Below, piece by piece: positions 1-8,926 of a stretch of DNA of 64,000 nucleotides. The translations under genes were made by a program, and so were the position numbers. Below the pieces are notes generated by a model. It did not search any database, had not been told where the DNA came from, and worked only from the letters and a program-made list of their open reading frames with translations. Numbering within the stretch: position 1 is the stretch's first letter; each line of letters starts with the position of its first letter. Source of the stretch: Cyclobacteriaceae bacterium (GTDB lineage: Bacteria; Bacteroidota; Bacteroidia; Cytophagales; Cyclobacteriaceae); the NCBI GenBank assembly GCA_030584025.1, contig CP129487.1, positions 2,666,001 through 2,730,000 of the forward strand, in the 5' to 3' direction.

Positions 1-738
1 GGTGGGTTTTGCGATGATTAAGGCATCATAATCAGTTAGCGCTTGCTTGCGTTGCAGGTTCACCTTGTACACATCATAAACATCCAGCAATGCATTGTTA
101 AAACTTGCGATAAACAAACTATCCAATTCGCCATGACCATGAATGAAGCCAATTCGCTTACGATCAACATTGGTGAGTTTGTAAATGGCATTAGCAAATT
201 CATATTCAAGCCCTTCAATGGATTGATTGATTTCTTCTGCCGGTGTTCGTGCTTTGTTCCCCTTCAGCAAGGTTACGCCAACCTCTGCTCCACCATAAGC
301 AATTACAGCTCCCGGAAAAATGAGTTTCTCAGAAGTTTGTCCGTCTTTCTGTTCTACCACACGCGTAGGCTGAACACCTTTTGACGCCAGATCCTGTATA
401 AATTCATTGCGTGCCTGCTGACTCATGGCTGTGGTTGGATCTACAAAGGATATCTTCACCCGATTACCAGAGTATATTCTGAACTCATCCAGCACTTCAC
501 GAATGGCATTACGCAGTCTTCTGAATTCAGCATTTAACTCACCTTCCAGGTAAACCTCCACATAAATGTCATCGGTAAGATCACGTAACAATTCCTGTGT
601 TTGGGGTTTTATGGAATAGCGCTTCTCTTCGGTAAGATCAATCCGAAAAAAATTATCGGCAGCAATAAGATTAAGTAAAATCACCAACACCAAGCCATTG
701 GCCAGTAAAAGAAAATCGCCTGTCTTTTTGCTTTTCAT
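1..738 (-). CDS. gldG: GldG, gliding-associated ABC transporter component (partial, C-terminus off window)
   Basis: The minus-strand frame is open from an ATG at 738 to the window edge, giving 246 N-terminal residues of a protein usually about 550 long. It starts MKSKKTGDFLLLANGLVLV, a short basic stretch followed by one membrane helix, then a DLTEEKRYSI segment typical of the GldG family. The rest is the extracytoplasmic substrate-binding-like domain. The start overlaps the gldF stop (TAATG); an ATG two codons upstream (744) is also possible. GldG works with GldF and GldA as an ABC transporter needed for gliding in Flavobacterium johnsoniae; its substrate is unknown. Identification rests on my reading of the translation plus gene order. 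The presence of the operon does not prove that this organism glides. Confidence 0.85.
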   Translation of the reverse strand, partial: MKSKKTGDFLLLANGLVLVILLNLIAADNFFRIDLTEEKRYSIKPQTQELLRDLTDDIYVEVYLEGELNAEFRRLRNAIREVLDEFRIYSGNRVKISFVDPTTAMSQQARNEFIQDLASKGVQPTRVVEQKDGQTSEKLIFPGAVIAYGGAEVGVTLLKGNKARTPAEEINQSIEGLEYEFANAIYKLTNVDRKRIGFIHGHGELDSLFIASFNNALLDVYDVYKVNLQRKQALTDYDALIIAKPT

Positions 739-1466
739 TACCATGACCGCGAACCGATTACCGTTTTGGTGAGCAACAAAAACATGAAAGCCACGCTGAA
801 GAAATAAATCAAATCACGGCTATCGATCAGGCCTTTGCCAAGGGATTCGTAATGATATAAAATACCGAACTGCTTGATCACCAACACCCAGGAAGACCAG
901 GTATTTAGTGCCGAGAGGGAATCAAACCCGGAAAACAGCAGGAAGCTTAAAAACGCAGCCACGATAAAGGCAACGATTTGATTGGGTGTAATGGAGGAAG
1001 CAAAAATTCCCACCGAGCAAAATACTCCACCGAGCAAAATCAACCCAATGTATGAACCGATCACACCGGAAGTATCTACATTGCCCACCGGATCGCCCAG
1101 TGCGCGAATAGAAAAATAATACACCAGCGTTGGCAGGATGGAGAATACAACCAATAAGAAAGAAGCAAAATATTTTCCCAGAATAATATCCCAATCAGAA
1201 AGCGGCCGCGTGAGCAGTAATTCCATCGTTCCACCACGCTTTTCTTCTGCAAAACTTTTCATGGTGATGGCCGGAATCAAAAAAATGTACACGTATGGTG
1301 CAAGCGAAAACAACGTATCCATATCGGCATAGCCATACTCCAGCACGGAAGTTTCCGGAAATACCCACATCAACAACCCGATGGCTGTGAGGAACACACC
1401 AATTACCATGTAGGCAATCAGTGAATTCAGAAATCCGTTAAACTCGCGCGATAATATACTGATCAT
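738..1466 (-). CDS. gldF: GldF, ABC-2 type permease of the gliding-associated transporter
   Basis: A 242-residue protein with six predicted membrane segments, the usual size for GldF. An ABC-2 permease signature is visible around residues 75-100 (FAEEKRGGTMELLLTRPLSD). It is the membrane-spanning subunit of the GldA-GldF-GldG transporter in the inner membrane. The start ATG overlaps the gldA stop in an ATGA arrangement and its own stop overlaps the gldG start, so the three genes are almost certainly cotranscribed and translationally coupled. The family is known from gliding genetics in Flavobacterium; homologues occur in many non-gliding Bacteroidota, so the function here is inferred. Confidence 0.9.
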   Translation of the reverse strand: MISILSREFNGFLNSLIAYMVIGVFLTAIGLLMWVFPETSVLEYGYADMDTLFSLAPYVYIFLIPAITMKSFAEEKRGGTMELLLTRPLSDWDIILGKYFASFLLVVFSILPTLVYYFSIRALGDPVGNVDTSGVIGSYIGLILLGGVFCSVGIFASSITPNQIVAFIVAAFLSFLLFSGFDSLSALNTWSSWVLVIKQFGILYHYESLGKGLIDSRDLIYFFSVAFMFLLLTKTVIGSRSW

Positions 1467-2389
1467 GTTTCCGTGTCAGGTAAAGTTAACAGTCTGAAAA
1501 CATGCTCAAGGGAATTTTCTTCCTGCTTGAGTCCGATTAACGAAACCGATTTCTCGGAAGCATATTTAAAAATTTCTGGACGCACATCTTTGGCTTGCTC
1601 AGCTATAATCCGAAAGGTGGTATCACTAATCACATCAACACTTGCCACACCTGTTAAGGCACGCAAGTCATCAACCGGCACAGTCCGATCGAATTCAACC
1701 TGAATTATTATGGAATCTGCGCCACCGCGCACCAGGTTCTGTAATAAATCATCAGCCACTACCCTACCCTTATTGATCACGATCACCCGATCGCACAGGG
1801 CTTGCACTTCCTGCATGATGTGCGTGGAGAAAACAACCGTTTTGTTTTTGCTCACTTCTTTGATGAGTCTTCTGATCTCCACCAACTGATTCGGATCAAG
1901 TCCGGTTGTGGGTTCATCCAGAATCAACACCTGTGGATCATGAATGAGCGCTTGTGCCAGACCAACACGTTGACGATAGCCTTTCGAGAGCATGTCAATT
2001 TTTTTGTGTTGCTCCTGCGTGAGGCCGCATTGCTCCACCATGGTATTCACACGTTGCTTCAACGTCTGCCCCCGCAATCCATATAAACTGCCAATAAAGC
2101 GCAGGTACTCGTGCACATACATGTCGCGGTATAATGGGTTGTGCTCAGGCAAATACCCGATGATGCGTTTCACCTGCATAGGATTTTGCTGAACATCCCA
2201 CTCACCTACACATACCGTACCTTCCGAGGGAGGCAAGTATGTAGTGGCAATTTTCATGGTCGTGGATTTACCTGCACCATTAGGTCCGAGAAAACCTACA
2301 ATCTCCCCCTCCTTGATGGAGAACGATACGTTATCCACAGCGCGCTGCTGTCCGTAAAATCGGGTAAGGTGTTGAACGGTTAACGACAT
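1463..2389 (-). CDS. gldA: GldA, ATP-binding subunit of the gliding-associated ABC transporter
   Basis: 308 residues, the normal length of GldA. The ATPase motifs are all present: Walker A GPNGAGKST (about residue 35), a signature-like LSKGYRQRVGLAQAL (about 135), Walker B VLILDEPTTGLDP (about 155) and the switch histidine in FSTHIMQEV. The C-terminal 90 residues form the accessory domain seen in DrrA-like ATPases. It powers GldF/GldG in the cytoplasm. A good Bacteroidota minus-7 element, TAGTTTTG, lies 13 bases before the start (2403-2410 on the plus strand), but I see no matching minus-33 box. In F. johnsoniae gldA is unlinked to gldFG; here it heads the operon. Confidence 0.92.
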   Translation of the reverse strand: MSLTVQHLTRFYGQQRAVDNVSFSIKEGEIVGFLGPNGAGKSTTMKIATTYLPPSEGTVCVGEWDVQQNPMQVKRIIGYLPEHNPLYRDMYVHEYLRFIGSLYGLRGQTLKQRVNTMVEQCGLTQEQHKKIDMLSKGYRQRVGLAQALIHDPQVLILDEPTTGLDPNQLVEIRRLIKEVSKNKTVVFSTHIMQEVQALCDRVIVINKGRVVADDLLQNLVRGGADSIIIQVEFDRTVPVDDLRALTGVASVDVISDTTFRIIAEQAKDVRPEIFKYASEKSVSLIGLKQEENSLEHVFRLLTLPDTET

Positions 2390-2531
2390 AGTTGACGGGG
2401 CACAAAACTATAAAAATAAACGGTGCAATGAATGCATGGAAACACATAACAGGGGTTACGGGAACCATGCATAGCGAATGAAGGTTATCGGCATACAAAT
2501 TGCCTCAAAGCCGAAATAGTAATAATATTGA

Positions 2532-4004
2532 ATGCTGAAACAGATGGTTATGCGCATACAGATTAGTACACTCCTTATAATACTATGTACATCGATTATT
2601 GGTCTGGCCCAGCAAAAGCCGGGTTATGAACTGAACTTCAAGATTAACGGACTGAAAGATACAACGGTATACCTGGGGTATTATTACGCAGAAAGTACCT
2701 ATGTGCGCGATACAGCCCGGGTTAATGCTGCCGGACAATTCAAATTTAAAAAGGCCCAGGCGCTACCTCAGGGGATTTATTTTGTGGTGTTGGATAAAAC
2801 ACGCCTTTTTGATCTGGTGGTAGGAAACAACCAGCACTTTACACTTGAAACATCAACTGAGGACTATGTGAAAAATATGGTGGTGAAAAATGATGACGAC
2901 AACCGCCTGTTTTTTGAAAACCTGCGTTTCAACATGGAACGTGGCAAAGAAGCCGATCCGTTTATCAAGATTCTTCAGGACAGCACAATAAAAGATGAGA
3001 ACCAGAAAAAAGCTGCGCGCGAATCATTCGGTAAAGTAAACGACAAGGTGATGGCCTATCAAAACGAACTGATCAAGGCACACCCAAAAACCATGACCGC
3101 CCGCTTATTGAAGAGTACCAAACGCATTGATATACCCGAGCCGCCAAAACGCGCAGACGGATCAATCGATTCAACCTTTCAACTCCGGTATTATCGCGAA
3201 CATTTTTTTGATTACTTCGACCTGGGTGATGATGCGTTGATTCGTTTGCCGCAGCCCATCTACAGTCAAAAAGTAAACGAATATCTCGACAAGCTTTTTC
3301 CGCCACAGGCTGACTCGGTGAAAAAAGCCATTGAACCCATGATTGCCAAGGCGAAGCAAAATCAGGAAACCTACAAATACCTGGTGTGGACCTTAATGTT
3401 GAAATACCAAACACCTGAGTATATGGGGTTGGATGAAATCTTCGTGCACCTGAACGACAAATATTTCGCATCGGGTGAGATGAATTTTTGGGCTAATGAC
3501 AAGTTGAAGAAAAACCTGAAAGACCATGCCGATAACCTGCGGAAAAGTCTGATTGGCAAAACTGCACCGAACCTGATCATGCAGGATGCTTCGCTTCAAC
3601 CCAAAGAGTTGTACAAAATCAAAAACAAATTCACCATTGTTTATTTCTTTGATCCGGATTGTGGACACTGTAAAACAGAAACCCCAAAATTGGTTGACTT
3701 CTATACCAAAAACAAAACGCGCTTTGATGTAGAGGTGTATGCCGTAAGTGCAGATACTTCCATGCAAAAAATGAAGGAGTACATCAAAACCATGAACATG
3801 AAATGGATTACGGTGAACGGTCCGCGCTCGTATGTTGGTTCATACCACGATTTGTACGATGCCATGACTACGCCCACATTGTTCATATTGGATGAAAAGA
3901 AGAAAATCATCGCCAAGAAGATTCCTGCTGACCGGCTGGAGAACTTTTTCACCAATTATGAACGCTTCCAGAAGCAGCAGCAAGCGGGCAAATCATCACC
4001 GTAA
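2532..4004 (+). CDS. TlpA-like thioredoxin-fold protein with DUF4369/DUF5106-type N-terminal region
   Basis: 490 residues with an N-terminal signal peptide (cleavage probably after GLAQ). Residues about 30-130 look like the DUF4369 beta domain (NFKINGLKDTTVYLGYYYAE). The middle is helical and resembles DUF5106. Residues about 345-480 form a thioredoxin/AhpC-TSA-like domain with the redox pair in DPDCGHCKTE and a cis-proline motif in TTPTLFILD. The protein is expected in the periplasm or attached to the outer face, where it would act as a thiol-disulfide oxidoreductase. Methionines at codons 5 and 7 are alternative starts, since the signal peptide is more conventional from MRIQISTLL. It stands alone, divergent from gldA. 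The partner protein is unknown. Confidence 0.85.
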   Translation: MLKQMVMRIQISTLLIILCTSIIGLAQQKPGYELNFKINGLKDTTVYLGYYYAESTYVRDTARVNAAGQFKFKKAQALPQGIYFVVLDKTRLFDLVVGNNQHFTLETSTEDYVKNMVVKNDDDNRLFFENLRFNMERGKEADPFIKILQDSTIKDENQKKAARESFGKVNDKVMAYQNELIKAHPKTMTARLLKSTKRIDIPEPPKRADGSIDSTFQLRYYREHFFDYFDLGDDALIRLPQPIYSQKVNEYLDKLFPPQADSVKKAIEPMIAKAKQNQETYKYLVWTLMLKYQTPEYMGLDEIFVHLNDKYFASGEMNFWANDKLKKNLKDHADNLRKSLIGKTAPNLIMQDASLQPKELYKIKNKFTIVYFFDPDCGHCKTETPKLVDFYTKNKTRFDVEVYAVSADTSMQKMKEYIKTMNMKWITVNGPRSYVGSYHDLYDAMTTPTLFILDEKKKIIAKKIPADRLENFFTNYERFQKQQQAGKSSP

Positions 4005-4098
4005 AGCGCCATTTGTAACTTTTTGAGATTTTTTGCGTCCTATATGCAACTATTCCGGGGTATCGGAGTATCTATAGTACAAACAGGACGAAAAAATC

Positions 4099-4566
4099 AT
4101 GACATTCTTCAACAAACTGCTGGGAAAATCGCCCAAAAAAGAGCTGAAAGCCAAATGCCCGATTACGCGTGAGCCGATTGAAAATGGCTTTGGCTACCTG
4201 TTAACAACCTCACAGGTAATTGCTTCGAAGAAGTACTGGGACATGGTGATGACCGAACCTGAAACCATGTCGTACACGGTTTCGCATTTCAACAACCAGC
4301 CCAACGGCACACAAATGCGCAACCTGATTTTTGAAAAATACAGCAGCATTGAAAAGCCCTGGATCATTTCTGATTCGTGCATTAATCTTTTTGAAGTAGA
4401 TAAAAGTGAAGCTAAAGAGCTCGCCAAACAGTGGTGGAGCAACGAAGGAAACTTCGTACCAGATGGAACCGGATCGGCAATTGAAACGCTCGACCCAGAC
4501 AGCTATCGCGAATGGAAAGATTACGCGGTATTGGAAGCGGGCAGAAACCGCGTTCCAGCTTTGTAA
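4099..4566 (+). CDS. Conserved hypothetical protein, 155 residues
   Basis: I do not recognise a named family. The protein is soluble, with no signal peptide and no membrane segment. It contains two cysteines, one in KCPITREPIENG near residue 20 and one in SDSCINLF near residue 95, and a tryptophan-rich segment (KQWWSNEG). The CPITREPI start loosely recalls zinc-finger-like Cys motifs, but only two cysteines are available, so a metal site is not supported. A clear hairpin terminator follows at 4600-4628, which indicates an independently transcribed unit. Confidence 0.75.
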   Translation: MTFFNKLLGKSPKKELKAKCPITREPIENGFGYLLTTSQVIASKKYWDMVMTEPETMSYTVSHFNNQPNGTQMRNLIFEKYSSIEKPWIISDSCINLFEVDKSEAKELAKQWWSNEGNFVPDGTGSAIETLDPDSYREWKDYAVLEAGRNRVPAL

Positions 4567-4599
4567 GACCTCTTATAGGTTTAGGTTATAGATCCGAGG

Positions 4600-4628
4600 G
4601 ACCCTGCTACGGCAGGGTTCTTCATTTA
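4600..4628 (+). terminator. Rho-independent terminator after the 155-residue hypothetical gene
   Basis: The arms ACCCTGC (4601-4607) and GCAGGGT (4612-4618) pair perfectly around a TACG loop and are followed by a short T-rich run (TCTTCATTT). It lies 34 bases after the stop codon. The weak T-tract lowers confidence slightly. Confidence 0.7.
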
Positions 4629-4681
4629 TATCATGTGAAGGAATTTTAACAGGATTGCACGACAAGCATCAACTGTCAGGA

Positions 4682-5656
4682 TTATTTGCTTCGTTCAATT
4701 GTAAATTGTACCAACTGAATCAATGATTTCTTATAGTCGGATTCCGGAAAGATGTTAAGAAGTTGCAATGCTTCCTGGTGATACTTCTCCATAACTGCAT
4801 TGGCATATTCAATGCCACCGGATTTTTTCACAAACGCAATCACTTCATTTACTTTCTTTGGCTTTTCACTTTCATTCCGAACAATGCTAATGATTCTTCG
4901 TTTTTCCAGCCACCCTGCTTTTGATAACGCATAAATCAGCGGAAGCGTCATCTTCTTTTCTTTTATATCAATACCCAACGGTTTTCCGATTTCAGCTTCA
5001 CCATAATCGAATAAATCGTCCTTAATCTGAAAAGCCATACCAATCTTTTCACCAAACAGGCGCATCGTTTGCACGGCATCTTCAGTGGCACCAACCGAAC
5101 TGGCACCTACTGAGCAGCATGAAGCAATCAATGATGCCGTTTTTTGCCGGATGATCTGATAATACACATCTTCTGTAATATCCAATCGCCTGGCTTTTTC
5201 CATTTGCATCAACTCGCCTTCGCTCATTTCACGAACCGCATTCGATACAATATTCAGGAGGTGATAATCTTTGTTTTCCACTGAAAGCAGCAACCCTTTT
5301 GAGAGCAGGAAATCGCCCACCAATACAGCAACCTTGTTTTTCCATAAAGCATTAATGGAAAAAAAACCGCGTCTGTAATTGGCATCATCCACCACATCAT
5401 CGTGAACCAGTGTGGCGGTGTGCAGCAATTCAATCAAGGCGGCACCGCGGTAAGTGGAGTCATTAATCAATCCGCACGTTCCGGCACTAAGAAAAACAAA
5501 CATGGGGCGCATCTGCTTTCCCTTCCGCTTCACAATGTAATTCATGATGCGGTCAAGCAGCATGACCCGGGTTTTCATCGAATCCCGGAACTTCTGCTCG
5601 AATTCGTCCATTTCACGGACGATCGGTGCCTTGATATCCTCCAGCTTTAGCGCCAT
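4682..5656 (-). CDS. Polyprenyl diphosphate synthase (trans-isoprenyl, octaprenyl/heptaprenyl type)
   Basis: About 324 residues from the ATG at 5656 (MALKLEDIKAPI); the frame is open 12 codons further to 5692, but that extension reads as a spurious hydrophobic leader. Both aspartate-rich motifs of trans-prenyltransferases are present: LVHDDVVDDANYRRG (first, DDxxD) and FQIKDDLFDYGE (second). KGKQMRP provides the substrate-binding Lys/Arg. The enzyme condenses isopentenyl diphosphate with an allylic diphosphate to make the side chain for menaquinone. Chain length cannot be read safely from sequence. It is transcribed away from corA across a short gap. Confidence 0.92.
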   Translation of the reverse strand: MALKLEDIKAPIVREMDEFEQKFRDSMKTRVMLLDRIMNYIVKRKGKQMRPMFVFLSAGTCGLINDSTYRGAALIELLHTATLVHDDVVDDANYRRGFFSINALWKNKVAVLVGDFLLSKGLLLSVENKDYHLLNIVSNAVREMSEGELMQMEKARRLDITEDVYYQIIRQKTASLIASCCSVGASSVGATEDAVQTMRLFGEKIGMAFQIKDDLFDYGEAEIGKPLGIDIKEKKMTLPLIYALSKAGWLEKRRIISIVRNESEKPKKVNEVIAFVKKSGGIEYANAVMEKYHQEALQLLNIFPESDYKKSLIQLVQFTIERSK

Positions 5657-5771
5657 TGGGCACAATAATACAATGCCCAAAAGGGCTTTCAAAATAGGAT
5701 TTACGGCCTTTTAAGGTAAAAAATCCCGTTTCGGATACTATATTGGATGAGCTTAAATCAACACACGCATC

Positions 5772-6785
5772 ATGTCGCACACACCGGGAGAAGTTCGTAG
5801 CACATCGTCATCCGTAATCCTGGAGCTAATCAGCTATAGTCATGATTACTACGAAAAAACCGATGGACTTACCCTGGATGAGCTACTCAAAAAAATCAAT
5901 GTTGAGCGGGTTAACTGGGTTAATGTTGATGGGCTGTTTGATACAACCGTTACCGATAAACTGCAAGCACACTTTAACCTGCATGCGTTACTGATTGATG
6001 ACGTATTGAACGATCAACGACCCAAAGCAGAGGAATACGATGATTGCCTTTACTTCACCTTAAAAATGCTGTATAGTATCAACGGTGAAAATATTGAATA
6101 TGAGCAAATCAGTTTCGTACTGGGTAATCATTACCTGATTTCGTTCCAGGAAAAGGAAGGTGATTTGTTCGATTTTTTCAGGGAACGTATCCGACTTGAC
6201 CAGGGACGTGTACGAAAAAAGAAAGCCGACTACCTGTTGTACCGGCTTATTGATATCATTGTTGACAATTACTACAACATACTCGATGCCATCGGAAATC
6301 AAATCGAAGAAATCGAAGATAACCTGAGTGAAAACGAATCGGAACACACGTTTCAGCGTATTCAAAAACTAAAGAAAGAGCTAATTTTTTTACGGAAAGC
6401 TGTTTACCCATTGCGCGATGCACTCTCAAAACTGATTAAAGATAAAAGTGACTTTATTGAAGAGGAGAATCTCCGGTATTTCGCTGATGTTTACGATCAT
6501 ATTGTACACTTACTGGATTCACTTGATACCTATAAGGATCTCACCTCAAGCCTGATGGACATTCACATCAATACGCAGAACAACCAACTGAACAAGGTTA
6601 TTAAAGTGCTCACCATCATTTCCACCATTTTCATTCCGCTCACCTTCATTGTTGGGGTATATGGCATGAATTTCAAGCACTTTCCGGAACTGGAATGGAC
6701 CTACGGTTATCCGTTCATATGGGGGGTCATGCTCGTGCTGGCCATTGGCATGTTGGTCTATTTCCGGTTTAAGAAATGGTTTTAA
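5772..6785 (+). CDS. corA: CorA-family magnesium/cobalt transporter
   Basis: 337 residues. A large cytoplasmic N-terminal domain with long helices (residues about 1-270) is followed by two C-terminal membrane helices. The family signature YGMN sits at the end of the first helix (VGVYGMNFKHFPELEW), the expected place for the pore-mouth GMN filter. CorA pentamers conduct Mg2+ (and Co2+/Ni2+) through the inner membrane. The promoter of the next gene overlaps this gene's stop codon, so the downstream exchangers need not depend on corA transcription. Confidence 0.93.
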   Translation: MSHTPGEVRSTSSSVILELISYSHDYYEKTDGLTLDELLKKINVERVNWVNVDGLFDTTVTDKLQAHFNLHALLIDDVLNDQRPKAEEYDDCLYFTLKMLYSINGENIEYEQISFVLGNHYLISFQEKEGDLFDFFRERIRLDQGRVRKKKADYLLYRLIDIIVDNYYNILDAIGNQIEEIEDNLSENESEHTFQRIQKLKKELIFLRKAVYPLRDALSKLIKDKSDFIEEENLRYFADVYDHIVHLLDSLDTYKDLTSSLMDIHINTQNNQLNKVIKVLTIISTIFIPLTFIVGVYGMNFKHFPELEWTYGYPFIWGVMLVLAIGMLVYFRFKKWF

Positions 6786-6790
6786 CTTTG
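6761..6790 (+). promoter_or_regulatory. Bacteroidota-type promoter for the first Na+/Ca2+ exchanger
   Basis: The minus-7 element TAACTTTG (6783-6790) matches TAnnTTTG exactly. TTTC (6761-6764), 18 bases upstream, is a near match to the minus-33 TTTG. The element overlaps the corA stop codon and lies 23 bases before the ATG at 6814. Confidence 0.55.
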
Positions 6791-6813
6791 AGATTCGGTA
6801 AATTCATTGATTC

Positions 6814-7806
6814 ATGTTCCTGAACATTCTTCTGCTCATTATAGGTTTTGCTGTTCTCATCAAAGGTGCTGACTTTATGGTGGCAGGAGCATCATCACTG
6901 GCCAGGCGGTTTAATGTCTCTACGTTGGTTATTGGATTAACGGTTGTTGCATTCGGCACTTCTGCCCCTGAAATGACGGTGAACATCATCAACTCAGCAG
7001 CCGGAAGAAACGAAGCCATTTTCGGGAACATCATTGGCAGTAATCTATTTAACCTGTTATTCATCTTGGGCGTAACCGGATTGATTTATCCATTGGTTGT
7101 TCAAAAATCATCTGTGAAATATGAAGTACCTTTTTCACTATCGGGTATTCTCATTGTGTGGTTGTTGGTGAACGACCAGGTGGTTCGGGGTGAATCCAAT
7201 AATTTTTTGAGTCGCATGGATGCCCTTATTCTCTTCACAGGTTTCCTGATTTTTCTGGTGTACATCTACCGCTCGCTAAAAACCAAAACAGACGATACCG
7301 AGGGAGAATCCATAAAACAATACAAAACCGGTATTTCAGTGATTATGGTAATTGGGGGCATTGCGATGCTGATCGGTGGCGGATACCTGGTTACTGAAAA
7401 TGCGGTAGGTATTGCCCAGCGTTTTGGTTTGAGTGAAAAATTAATTGGCCTTACCATTTTGGCTGTAGGCACATCGCTACCGGAATTAGCAACAACCGTT
7501 GTGGCCGCATTAAAACGTCAAACCGACATTGCTATTGGTAATGTGGTGGGATCGAACATTTTTAACGTTTTCCTGATTTTAGCCATCAACGGCATTATCA
7601 GCCCCATTGAATACCCGGCCCATCAGCATGAAACACACCTGGAACATGCCGTACTGAACACTGACTTGTATGTGCTGGGCATTGGCACATTGGCCCTGTT
7701 ACTGGCCATGTTTACCCTTAACCGCAATAAGGTAGACCGCTGGGAAGCCTTTATTTTTCTACTGATGTACATCGGATATACCTATTACCTGATCATCCGA
7801 AATTAA
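6814..7806 (+). CDS. Calcium/sodium antiporter, CaCA family (YrbG-like), copy 1
   Basis: 330 residues, about ten membrane helices, with the two inverted alpha-repeats that form the ion site: GTSAPEMTVNII...GNIIGSNLFN near residue 50 and GTSLPELATTVV...GNVVGSNIFN near residue 225. The conserved acidic residues of PE(M/L) are intact in both. The family exchanges Na+ (or H+/K+) for Ca2+ across the inner membrane. A second, similar gene follows at 7875 in the same orientation. The charged loop between halves (TKTDDTEGESIK) separates the repeats. Confidence 0.92.
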   Translation: MFLNILLLIIGFAVLIKGADFMVAGASSLARRFNVSTLVIGLTVVAFGTSAPEMTVNIINSAAGRNEAIFGNIIGSNLFNLLFILGVTGLIYPLVVQKSSVKYEVPFSLSGILIVWLLVNDQVVRGESNNFLSRMDALILFTGFLIFLVYIYRSLKTKTDDTEGESIKQYKTGISVIMVIGGIAMLIGGGYLVTENAVGIAQRFGLSEKLIGLTILAVGTSLPELATTVVAALKRQTDIAIGNVVGSNIFNVFLILAINGIISPIEYPAHQHETHLEHAVLNTDLYVLGIGTLALLLAMFTLNRNKVDRWEAFIFLLMYIGYTYYLIIRN

Positions 7807-7874
7807 TTCTGACAGAGCCTTTTACAATTGGCTTGATATTCCATTATATTTAAAAGTTTTACCAAGCAAAATCT

Positions 7875-8840
7875 ATGGGTCTGGCTATACTTCTGCTCCT
7901 TACAGGTTTCGTTATTTTAATAAAGGGCGCAGATTTTCTTGTGGATGGCGCCTCCTCCATTGCCAAAAAATTTAATGTATCCAACCTGGCCATTGGCCTT
8001 ACGGTTGTGGCTTTTGGCACTTCCATGCCGGAAATGGTCGTGAATGTTATTTCAGGAATGAGCGGAAAAAGTGATGCCGCTTTTGGTAATGTAATCGGTA
8101 GTAACAACTTCAATTTATTATTGATTCTTGGTCTCTCCGGAATGATCTACCCCCTGGTTGTTCAGCGGAAAACCGTTTCATACGAAGTGCCCATGTCCCT
8201 CTTTGCTGCGCTTGTGCTCTACATGTTGGTAAACGATTTCCGGTTGTGGGGCAGCGAACCAAATGTACTTAGCCGACTGGATGCCTTTATTTTGATTGGC
8301 TTCTTCTGCCTCTTTCTATTCTACATCTATCGCACCATGAAGCAGGCCAGTGATTATGAGGAGACTACGGAAATTAAAATTTATAGCAATTGGAAATCGA
8401 CCGGCCTTTTTGTATTGGGATTGGTGATGTTAGTCGGTGGCGGAAAACTTGTAGTAGACAATGCCGTATTGATGGCCCAACATTTCGGATTGAGTGAGAA
8501 GTTAATCGGGCTTACCATTTTGGCTGCAGGCACATCACTGCCTGAACTGGCCACCTCGGCAGTTGCAGCTTATCGTAAAAACACCGACATCGCCATTGGC
8601 AATGTGGTGGGATCAAACATTTTCAACATCTTCTTGATATTGGGTGTTACCGGATTGATCAATCCAATCAATTTTAATACTGCACTAAACTTTGATATTT
8701 ACGTGCTCTCTGCTGCCACCGTTGTGCTGATGATTTTTATGTTCACGCTGAATACGCGCAAGCTTGACCGGTGGGAGGCCGTGATCTTGTTTATTGGGTA
8801 TATTGTTTATACGGTTTACCTGATTGGATTGGAAGGTTGA
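7875..8840 (+). CDS. Calcium/sodium antiporter, CaCA family (YrbG-like), copy 2
   Basis: 321 residues, clearly paralogous to the gene just upstream: both alpha-repeats are intact (GTSMPEMVVNVI...GNVIGSNNFN and GTSLPELATSAV...GNVVGSNIFN), and the segment FGLSEKLIGLTIL is identical. One difference is SNNFN in place of SNLFN in the first repeat. The two genes look like a local tandem duplication that has diverged, mostly in the central loop and the C-terminus. A strong bidirectional terminator follows at 8874-8910. Confidence 0.92.
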   Translation: MGLAILLLLTGFVILIKGADFLVDGASSIAKKFNVSNLAIGLTVVAFGTSMPEMVVNVISGMSGKSDAAFGNVIGSNNFNLLLILGLSGMIYPLVVQRKTVSYEVPMSLFAALVLYMLVNDFRLWGSEPNVLSRLDAFILIGFFCLFLFYIYRTMKQASDYEETTEIKIYSNWKSTGLFVLGLVMLVGGGKLVVDNAVLMAQHFGLSEKLIGLTILAAGTSLPELATSAVAAYRKNTDIAIGNVVGSNIFNIFLILGVTGLINPINFNTALNFDIYVLSAATVVLMIFMFTLNTRKLDRWEAVILFIGYIVYTVYLIGLEG

Positions 8841-8873
8841 AGTTTTAACAGATTCCATTAAAATCGTGAACAA

Positions 8874-8910
8874 AAAAAATGTCACACTGAAATTCAGTGT
8901 GACATTTTTG
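8874..8910. terminator. Bidirectional Rho-independent terminator between convergent genes
   Basis: GTCACACTGA (8881-8890) pairs with TCAGTGTGAC (8894-8903) around a three-base loop. Runs of A on the left and T on the right extend the stem and give a T-tract in both directions. It serves the exchanger (plus) and the coiled-coil lipoprotein (minus). Confidence 0.88.
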
Positions 8911-8926
8911 TTAGCATCGATATCGA

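Noticed and set aside
1..2389. Concluding that the organism glides.
   Set aside because: gldAFG homologues occur in non-gliding Bacteroidota, and no other gliding or type IX secretion gene is clearly present; the 63163 gene is only GldB-like by pattern.
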